DNA of 24,723 nt from Limivivens sp934393555 (GTDB taxonomy: Bacteria; Bacillota; Clostridia; Lachnospirales; Lachnospiraceae), in the NCBI GenBank assembly GCA_934393555.1, contig CAKRQP010000023.1, positions 1 through 24,723 on the forward strand, in the 5' to 3' direction. How positions within the stretch are numbered: position 1 is the first letter of the stretch; each line of letters begins with the position of its first letter. The translations under genes and the position numbers were made by a program. The notes under the pieces were generated by a model. It saw only the letters and a list, made by a program, of their open reading frames with translations. It was not told where the DNA came from and ran no database searches. Shown in pieces: positions 20,555 to 24,723 of this stretch.

Positions 20555-23149
20555 TTATTTCATCACTTTTGCAACCACACGGAGCAGGTTGATAACGCAG
20601 AACTGTACATCACCAAGCGTCAGACGATAGCCGTCCAGCTCTTTTCCGGTCTTTACCGCTTCTACGATATCATCCACATTCTTCTGGCAGCCCGGCATCT
20701 GCAGGTCATTTCCCGCATAAACACAGCCGGTGGAAGCAGAGATCGGATAGATATGACCTGCTCCGGAAATGGCAGGCACATCCTGGGAGGTGAACCAGTC
20801 CGTCATCACAACTCCCTCAAAGCCCCACTCATCACGGGCAGCCGCCTGAATGAGGTCATGGCTGTTTGCCGTGTGAAGACCATTGATCAGGTTATAGGAG
20901 GTCATGATGGAAAGCGGCTGAGATTCTTTGACTGCGATTTCAAAGCCTTTCAGATAGATCTCACGGAGTGCTCTCTCACTCATATGATTGTTGGAGAACA
21001 TCCGGTTATCCTCCAGATTGTTCGCTGCGAAATGCTTGATGGTCGTACCACCCTTGCCATCCTTCTGTACGCCAAGCGTCATGGCAGCCGCACATTTTCC
21101 GGCGATCAGCGGATCCTCGGAATAATACTCAAAGTTTCTTCCGCAGAGAGGATTCCGGTGGATGTTCAGAGCCGGCGCCAGCCAGAGGTCCACATGGAAC
21201 TCCTGCATTTCTTTTCCCACCATGTAACCGATCTCCTCGATCAGCTCCGGATTCCAGGTCTGAGCCAGTTCGGTTCCGATGGGAATGGCCGTGCAGTACT
21301 GATAGTGGTCGACCGCATCTGCCGGGATCCTGCTCTCATCAAAGGGAGCAAAGATGTCTCCCATGCCTTCGCCTCCCGGAAGGAGTGTTCCCTCTTTTGT
21401 CGTCTTAAAGAGAGGCTGGAGACGAAGACCTGCAGGACCGTCTGCCAGGATCAGATTCTTCACACCGCGGCTCTCCCAGATGATGGAGGAAGTATCTCCT
21501 GCAGCTCCCGGTACGGTAGCAGAGGCATTTCCGATCACATTGTCTTTTCCCTCCGGATCGCCGCCCATACTGGTGCGAAGAGTTCCGACACAGAGATCTG
21601 CCAGCTCTTCCACGGTAAGCTGTGCAGCCAGCTCTTCCACAGTTGCTTTTCCGTCAATGACATCCTGGATCGTCAGCTTTTCTGTCTTATCTGTAGTCAG
21701 GATGGGGCGTGCTTCCTGATAAACCACGGTGCGAGTCTCAACAGCGTCAGCAGGAACAAGGATACGCTCTGCGTTCTTTATTTCCTCCGCTTCTGTTTCA
21801 TAGGTATAGGCTTTCCGGCCTTTTCCGGAGATCTCGTTCAGCTCTTTGTCCCCGTTAAAGAGATTCTTCAGCTGCTCGGTCCGCTTCTCTTCCTCCACCG
21901 TCAGAACTGCTGCAACATGCGTATTTCTGGAGCTGTTGCCCACACGGATGAGATACTCGCCGGGCTCCAGGATCCAGGCGGCTTTCTCCTCGGAATAAGA
22001 GGCCATATCTTTCAGTGCAAAGGTAAGCTCTGCTGTCTCGCTTTCACCCGGAGCGAGAAGAGCGGTCTTCTTGTATGCCTTCAGCTCCTGATACGGTTTC
22101 TCCAGAGCCCCCTCCGGAGCGGAAACATATACCTGGACAACTTCTTTTCCGGCATACGCTTTTCCGGTGTTGGTGACCCTGGCAGTTACTTTTACGCCGG
22201 AACCTTCGACAACTGCTTTCACGTTTTCGATGGCAAAATCCGTGTAGCCTTTTCCGTAACCGAAGCAGTAATGCGGCTCGATGCCAAAGGTGTCAAAATA
22301 ACGATAACCCACATAGATGCCGTCGGTATAGTATTCATCATCAATATTTCCGTTGTTGTGGCTGAAGCCCTCGGAGGACGGATAGTCGGCATATGCTTTG
22401 GCCCAGGTATCCGTCAGTTTTCCGGATGGAACCTGTTTGCCCGTAAGCACATCTGCCACGCTTAAGCCCCCGGAATTGCCCAGCTGACCGGTGAGCAGGA
22501 CCGCATTGATACCTGCTGTTTCTTTAAGGACTGTGGCATCAATGATTCCGCCGATGTTCAGAAGTACGATGGTTTTCTCATAATGAGCGCCCAGAAATTC
22601 CAGAGCTTTTACTTCTCCGTCATTGAGCAGATAATCCCCTTTTTTATTCCAGCGGTCCGCGCCTTCTCCGGAGTTTCTGGCGATCACCAGAACAGCCGTA
22701 TCGGTGTCGGAGGCTTTCACATCCTCCTCCGTGATGGCTTGAAGATCCGGTTCTTTGAAGGGAAGCTCAAACTCGATGATAAACGGCGGCTGCTGTCTTT
22801 CCTCCGCCAGACGGTTTACTTCTGCCTGATGAGCTGCTTTTGTCTCTTTGAGAAGCTCATCATAGGCCGTCAGCCAGCGGTCTGTCGTAATGGTAAAACC
22901 GGCATCCTTCAGTCCCTGTTCGATGTTGATGACTTCACGGGAGTTGACATCACCGGAACCGGTACCGCCCTTGATGGTATGTCTTGCTCCCGCTCCGTAA
23001 AGAGCGATCTTTCCGGTATTTTTTAAAGGCAGAGCGCCGTCATTTTCCAGAAGTACCATGCACTCGCCGGCTCCTTTTCTCACCAGCTGCATGTTTTTTT
23101 CTTCACGCTCCGTTTTTTCCGGAGTCAGCGTTCCGTAAAACTGTGTCAT
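20555..23149 (-). CDS. Second domain-permuted glycoside hydrolase family 3
   Basis: This 864-residue enzyme has the same swapped GH3 order as the gene at 13504 but is clearly diverged. The alpha/beta sandwich comes first (about 20-290, with GGTGSGDVNS at 61-70 and NSGEGADRW at 159-167, where Glu162 is a candidate acid/base). FGYGKGYTDFAI (296-307) and a fibronectin-like domain follow (about 310-420). The TIM barrel is at the C-terminus (about 505-860), with ADGPAGLRL, CGRNFEYYSEDP, IKHFAANN and the nucleophile Asp784 in GVVMTDWF. It has extra sequence (about 525-615) before the barrel core. The start has AAGGAGGA (23159-23166) 9 bases upstream. There is no signal peptide. It follows the esterase gene by 25 bases in one operon. 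It is probably a beta-glucosidase or xylosidase; specificity is unknown. Confidence 0.92.
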   Translation of the reverse strand: MTQFYGTLTPEKTEREEKNMQLVRKGAGECMVLLENDGALPLKNTGKIALYGAGARHTIKGGTGSGDVNSREVINIEQGLKDAGFTITTDRWLTAYDELLKETKAAHQAEVNRLAEERQQPPFIIEFELPFKEPDLQAITEEDVKASDTDTAVLVIARNSGEGADRWNKKGDYLLNDGEVKALEFLGAHYEKTIVLLNIGGIIDATVLKETAGINAVLLTGQLGNSGGLSVADVLTGKQVPSGKLTDTWAKAYADYPSSEGFSHNNGNIDDEYYTDGIYVGYRYFDTFGIEPHYCFGYGKGYTDFAIENVKAVVEGSGVKVTARVTNTGKAYAGKEVVQVYVSAPEGALEKPYQELKAYKKTALLAPGESETAELTFALKDMASYSEEKAAWILEPGEYLIRVGNSSRNTHVAAVLTVEEEKRTEQLKNLFNGDKELNEISGKGRKAYTYETEAEEIKNAERILVPADAVETRTVVYQEARPILTTDKTEKLTIQDVIDGKATVEELAAQLTVEELADLCVGTLRTSMGGDPEGKDNVIGNASATVPGAAGDTSSIIWESRGVKNLILADGPAGLRLQPLFKTTKEGTLLPGGEGMGDIFAPFDESRIPADAVDHYQYCTAIPIGTELAQTWNPELIEEIGYMVGKEMQEFHVDLWLAPALNIHRNPLCGRNFEYYSEDPLIAGKCAAAMTLGVQKDGKGGTTIKHFAANNLEDNRMFSNNHMSERALREIYLKGFEIAVKESQPLSIMTSYNLINGLHTANSHDLIQAAARDEWGFEGVVMTDWFTSQDVPAISGAGHIYPISASTGCVYAGNDLQMPGCQKNVDDIVEAVKTGKELDGYRLTLGDVQFCVINLLRVVAKVMK

Positions 23150-23174
23150 TTTAAAAAATCCTCCTTTATCTCTG

Positions 23175-24719
23175 TCAGTGCTGGATATTTTCTGAATCCA
23201 TCCACGTCATTTTTCCATATTTTTCTACCAGCGGAACCAGCTCATGATCCACGTTATGACGGATCTCACAATCGACATCCAGGATCATCACCGGTTCGTC
23301 TCCTTCTGTACAGGCCGGCCAGTCAACGCCCTCGATCACCGGCTTTCCGGTCTTTGCAAAACTTATCCAGGCTCCGAAGATCTCTTCTTCCAGTTTATCG
23401 GTCTCTCCTTCTTTATTAAAGAGAGGTGCCAGCTCCGTATTATGGAAAACGAAAGGAATCTCCGAACAATGCCATGCAATCTTACCGTCCAGAAGCGGGA
23501 ACTCATACGTCAGCTGATAGGAATAAGTGACACTTTCCGGTGTTTTGGAACGTTCTTTGATAAACTCCATGGTGGGCAGACGGAAAATGGTATCCACTGC
23601 AAGAAGATCCACCGGAGATTTACCCGGATACGCTTTTTCGTAAAGAGCCAGCAGTTCTTCCGTGTGTTCTCCATACTTTTTCTTCAGCATCTGAATAGCC
23701 TCTTCTCTTGGAATGCTGTGTTTTCCCGGAATAGCCGGTCCGAAATCAAACTCGCCAAGTGCCGTTCCGATCAGAAGCGGGATCGTCTTTGCATGCTCCG
23801 TAAAACCATGCTGCACCGGATCACCCAGATACTCTTTTCCGACATGAGGCATATTTCCTATGTAACCGCCCGCTGCCGCAACGGCAGGAGAGGTCTTTAG
23901 ATAAGCTTCAGCAAGCTTTGCATAGGGAATCGTCTCCAGTTCTTCCACCTGGTCTTCTGAAAGGCCAAGTTCTTTCAGCATAGCCGTCACGATCTCTCTG
24001 CCATCCTGTTCTTCCGCATCCCGCTGAAGCCAGTACACGCCGCTCTCAATGATTCCTTTATGGAACAGACCGTCTGCCTCAGGCATCTGCATGAGCGTCC
24101 AGACCTTTGCCCCGCCGCCGGACTGGCCGAAAATGGTCACATTGTCCGGATCTCCGCCAAAACCGCGGATGTTGTCACGCACCCACTGAAGAGCTGCAAT
24201 GATATCCAGATTTCCTGCATTGGCAGAAGCCTCATACTTTTCTCCAAAGGGGGAGAGATCCAGATAACCAAGCACGTTCAGCCGGTGGTTCAGAGACACC
24301 ACGACCACATCTCCGTGTTTTGCCATATTGGCACCTTCATACGTGATATGTTCAATGGAAGAACCGGCAGAGAAACCGCCTCCGTGGAGCCAGACCATGA
24401 CCGGGCGTTTTGCTTCCGGGTCGATAGAAGGCGTCCAGATATTCAGTGACTGACAGTTTTCATCCATAGGCCAGTACATATGTGGAACAAGGAGTTCACT
24501 GTTTGGCCGGTCCTGCGTCATCAGCGGGCAGACCATTCCATAGGAATTGGCGTCCTTGATCCCCTCCCAGGGCTGTACCTTTTCCGGACGCATAAAACGC
24601 TTCGCATCCGCGTATTTGACTCCTTTAAAAATGACACTTCCATCCCATTCGTATCCACGAAGCTTGCCTGCTTCCGTCTGAACAACAGGATAGTCCTCTC
24701 TGCAAACAAATTTTTTCAT
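23175..24719 (-). CDS. Type B carboxylesterase (alpha/beta hydrolase)
   Basis: This 514-residue member of the carboxylesterase type B family hydrolyses esters. The oxyanion hole is HGGGFSAGS (112-120). The nucleophile is Ser200 in FGQSGGGA, where GESAGG is more usual. Glu323 in GTALGEFDFG is the likely acid, and His417 in WHCSEIPFVF completes the triad. There is no signal peptide, so it acts in the cytoplasm. Being 25 bases upstream of a GH3 gene and co-transcribed, it may strip acetyl or other acyl groups from imported oligosaccharides so that the glycosidase can proceed; that link is inferred. The start lies 4 bases from the window edge, so its ribosome site and promoter are out of sight and an upstream start cannot be excluded. 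Confidence 0.88.
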   Translation of the reverse strand: MKKFVCREDYPVVQTEAGKLRGYEWDGSVIFKGVKYADAKRFMRPEKVQPWEGIKDANSYGMVCPLMTQDRPNSELLVPHMYWPMDENCQSLNIWTPSIDPEAKRPVMVWLHGGGFSAGSSIEHITYEGANMAKHGDVVVVSLNHRLNVLGYLDLSPFGEKYEASANAGNLDIIAALQWVRDNIRGFGGDPDNVTIFGQSGGGAKVWTLMQMPEADGLFHKGIIESGVYWLQRDAEEQDGREIVTAMLKELGLSEDQVEELETIPYAKLAEAYLKTSPAVAAAGGYIGNMPHVGKEYLGDPVQHGFTEHAKTIPLLIGTALGEFDFGPAIPGKHSIPREEAIQMLKKKYGEHTEELLALYEKAYPGKSPVDLLAVDTIFRLPTMEFIKERSKTPESVTYSYQLTYEFPLLDGKIAWHCSEIPFVFHNTELAPLFNKEGETDKLEEEIFGAWISFAKTGKPVIEGVDWPACTEGDEPVMILDVDCEIRHNVDHELVPLVEKYGKMTWMDSENIQH

Positions 24720-24723
24720 GATG

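Noticed and set aside
20753..22465. 570-codon plus-strand frame opposite the second permuted GH3
   Set aside because: Shadow of a gene with intact GH3 motifs; no recognisable domain in the translation.

Overview
The window looks like a chromosomal carbohydrate-use region of a gut-type Clostridia bacterium, most likely Lachnospiraceae. The reasons are strong AGGAGG-type ribosome sites, moderate-GC genes separated by AT-rich gaps, LplB/YtcP-type sugar permeases without a local ATPase, GH3 enzymes in the swapped domain order known from Ruminococcus albus and Butyrivibrio, and a GH130 phosphorylase beside GH38. The genus cannot be fixed from sequence alone. No rRNA, tRNA, CRISPR array, transposase or phage gene was seen. 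All thirteen larger genes are intact.

Layout from left to right. (1) 1-4160, minus strand: a sugar ABC importer, read permease, permease, solute-binding protein, with a clear promoter at 4040-4068 and a terminator at 8-47. (2) 4163-6677, minus: a canonical-order GH3 glycosidase with its own promoter and terminator. (3) 6697-9009, plus: the only plus-strand unit, a cytoplasmic CBM9-like protein whose stop overlaps the start of an unusual LacI-type regulator; a large palindrome sits in its promoter. (4) 9012-13486, minus: a GH130 glycoside phosphorylase followed by a GH38 alpha-mannosidase, with a terminator-like hairpin between them almost touching the GH38 ribosome site. (5) 13504-16098, minus: a domain-permuted GH3 behind a leader of three consecutive hairpins. 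(6) 16178-17557, minus: a MATE exporter. (7) 17722-20480, minus: a metN-metI-metQ type importer with a palindrome in its promoter and no visible riboswitch. (8) 20493-24719, minus: a second domain-permuted GH3 co-transcribed with a type B carboxylesterase.

How it may work together (inference): none of the hydrolases, the phosphorylase or the esterase has a signal peptide, so oligosaccharides would be imported by the permease system and trimmed inside the cell. GH38 plus GH130 suggests removal of alpha-mannose followed by phosphorolysis of a beta-mannoside (N-glycan core or mannan fragment). The GH3 enzymes and the esterase would take off beta-glucosyl or xylosyl units and acyl groups. The LacI-type regulator and its CBM9-like partner are the obvious local sensors. 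The met-type importer and the MATE pump look like unrelated neighbours.

The least explained elements are the CBM9-like/LacI pair, the hairpin leader of the middle GH3, the GH130-GH38 hairpin junction, and two solute-binding proteins that both lack a lipidation cysteine but carry Thr/Glu-rich tracts.
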